Of a stretch of 64,000 bases of DNA, positions 62,635-64,000 are shown in pieces. A program made the position numbers and the translations under genes. Location of the stretch: assembly GCF_901709675.1 (NCBI RefSeq), contig NC_051105.1, positions 1,676,001 to 1,740,000 on the forward strand. Direction: 5' to 3'. The notes beneath the pieces are model-generated. The model was not told where the DNA came from. It did no database searches and worked only from the letters and a program-made list of their open reading frames with translations. The stretch comes from Syngnathus acus (taxonomy: Eukaryota; Chordata; Actinopteri; Syngnathiformes; Syngnathidae). The stretch's first letter is position 1. The number at the start of each line of letters is the position of its first letter.

Positions 62635-63150
62635 GTTTTCGGAGAGCGGGCTTATCAGGAGCCACGGCGCGTCCCCCCGGTCCCGTTGCTCGCTCCTGGC
62701 CCAGGTCCAGCTCCAGCTCCAGTCTCCCCCCCTCCCTCCTCTCCGGTCTCCTCCACCACCGCCACGCGGTTGTTAAGCGCCGTTATTCGGAGATGTCCAG
62801 AGGATGCGGTGCAGCCAGCACGCCCCCACCGCTCCCCGACGCGTGCACTCGGCTCCGTGCGGCCGATGAGAGCGAGTGCGAGAGCGAGCGAGAGAGAGCG
62901 AGGAGCGGCCAGGGATGGGATGGGATGATGGGATGGGAGGCGAATGAAGATGGACAAGTGGCTGGGCTCTTCCCGTCTTCTTTTCCCTCACTGATTCAAT
63001 GTCGTCAAGGTGGCGCAGCTCATCGCATCGGTCAGCCGGGTGCCGGGTGCCAGTCTGCTTGGACTGGATCAGCCTCACAGGCAATGAATTTAAACTCGGG
63101 GAGGTGGGGGGCAGGAGTGTGCAGAGAGAGGGGGGGGGGGGGGGTGAAGT
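62635..63150 (-). promoter_or_regulatory. lrp1b: Putative CpG-rich promoter and 5' UTR of lrp1b
   Basis: The stretch upstream of the lrp1b start codon is visibly GC-rich with frequent CpG, in contrast to the AT-rich introns. It also holds purine-rich GAGCGAGAG-type tracts near 62868-62910. No ATG occurs on the minus strand between 62637 and 63020, so a transcript starting here would use the lrp1b ATG first. I see no convincing TATA box close to the start, which fits a CpG-island promoter. The transcription start cannot be placed from sequence alone. Confidence 0.45.
63130..63144 (+). repeat. G15 homopolymer
   Basis: Fifteen consecutive G on the plus strand, about 500 bases upstream of the lrp1b start codon, next to a GAGAGAG tract. 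Confidence 0.95.
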
Positions 63151-64000
63151 CATTTTGCTCCCTCACTTTCTCGCAAGCAGACTTTCATGGCCTCATATAC
63201 TCAGCAGCCTCCTGGAGTGTACTTTTAAATGGAATTTATATCCAGTCACTCTTTGCCCATTCGACTACATGGAATTGCCGTCAATCCGTTCCGGCCACAC
63301 ACCTCCAAAACTAGTTTAATAAGGAAAACAGCACACACAGTTTCTAGATCATATTTGTTATATATTTGTAAAAATCATTTAAGAGAATGGCAACAATTGG
63401 ACAATTTGTGAATAAATTATTTTGGCTCCCTGTGTCGTATGCAAACCAGCCACCGGGCGGCAGTAGAATACAGTCATGCAAACAAACAAAGAAGAGTTTC
63501 ACTCAACTTACTATTTTGCCTTACTAGGGGCACCGAGAAAGAAATAGTTCTTTTCACCAACAGCTATATCATATTGATATTTTGCATTTTTTTACATTAT
63601 CATAATTATTGTTTTTGCTAGCTTACTTTTGAACTGAGTCTGTGTGGTCATGCTTAATTAATAACAGAGATGGGTGAAGTCACACATCCTACTAATAATT
63701 TTATTTTTATTATTAATAATACTATCACTGCATATTCTTTTAAATATGGCCTTTACGACGCAAATGCATCGTGGCTCCATTCCCCACAGATGAAGCCGCA
63801 TTTAAAAGATGTCCTGTCGCGCAGTTGGAAATGCACTGCGCAAAACAAGTGTTTTCAATGACAATGAAATGTATCATGGATGAGATGTGTCATGTTTTAT
63901 TCGAGACATGTCAAAGAATGAGGTTGTCCAAGTCTTTAAGGAAATATCAAGCCCTCCTGTGACCACCATCACCTCATTTTCTCTTTCCAAATGTGTGATG
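63151..64000. other. Upstream intergenic sequence
   Basis: AT-rich sequence upstream of the presumed lrp1b promoter. Only short open frames are present, none with a recognisable domain. No repeat or second gene was recognised. Confidence 0.5.

Noticed and set aside
63232-63240. TATAAAT on the minus strand as an lrp1b TATA box
   Set aside because: It is about 600 bases upstream of the start codon, in AT-rich sequence outside the CpG-rich stretch, with no supporting context.

Overview
This window is vertebrate, most likely percomorph teleost, genomic DNA. Coding sequence is sparse and split into short exons with GT-AG boundaries. The rest is AT-rich intron with fish-type repeats: tRNA-derived SINEs, an AFC-like SINE with a (CATC)n tail, hAT remnants and MITEs with TA-flanked inverted repeats. 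A more precise species call is not supported.

Only one gene can be supported: the 5' end of an LDL-receptor-related protein gene on the minus strand, best matched to lrp1b. Eight coding exons were found: 62544-62634, 25533-25655, 15706-15843, 7382-7501, 6490-6618, 5105-5362, 4183-4345 and 279-501, listed in transcription order. They sum to 1245 bases and join in frame without a stop into the first 415 codons. The encoded order is signal peptide, two LDL-receptor class A (complement-type) repeats, an EGF-like domain, a calcium-binding EGF-like domain, and the first part of a YWTD beta-propeller. The gene runs off the window at position 1, so most of the very large receptor lies outside.

Layout: 1-278 is the start of intron 8. 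Exons 8 to 4 cluster in 279-7501. Exons 3 and 2 stand alone at about 15.8 kb and 25.6 kb. Intron 1 is about 36.9 kb and fills 25.7-62.5 kb. Exon 1 sits in a GC- and CpG-rich stretch (about 62.55-63.15 kb) that is the likely promoter and 5' UTR. A 500-base run of N (24104-24603) in intron 2 is an assembly gap.

Introns 1 to 6 are all phase 1, so each of exons 2 to 6 is a symmetric, in-frame cassette. The most unusual non-genic object is a 789-bp TA-flanked inverted-repeat element at 53187-53975. It carries a TATA-box-like sequence followed by a 5' splice-site-like sequence, so it could act as a mobile promoter plus first exon. No operon, CRISPR array, free-standing tRNA or rRNA gene, or second protein-coding gene was recognised.
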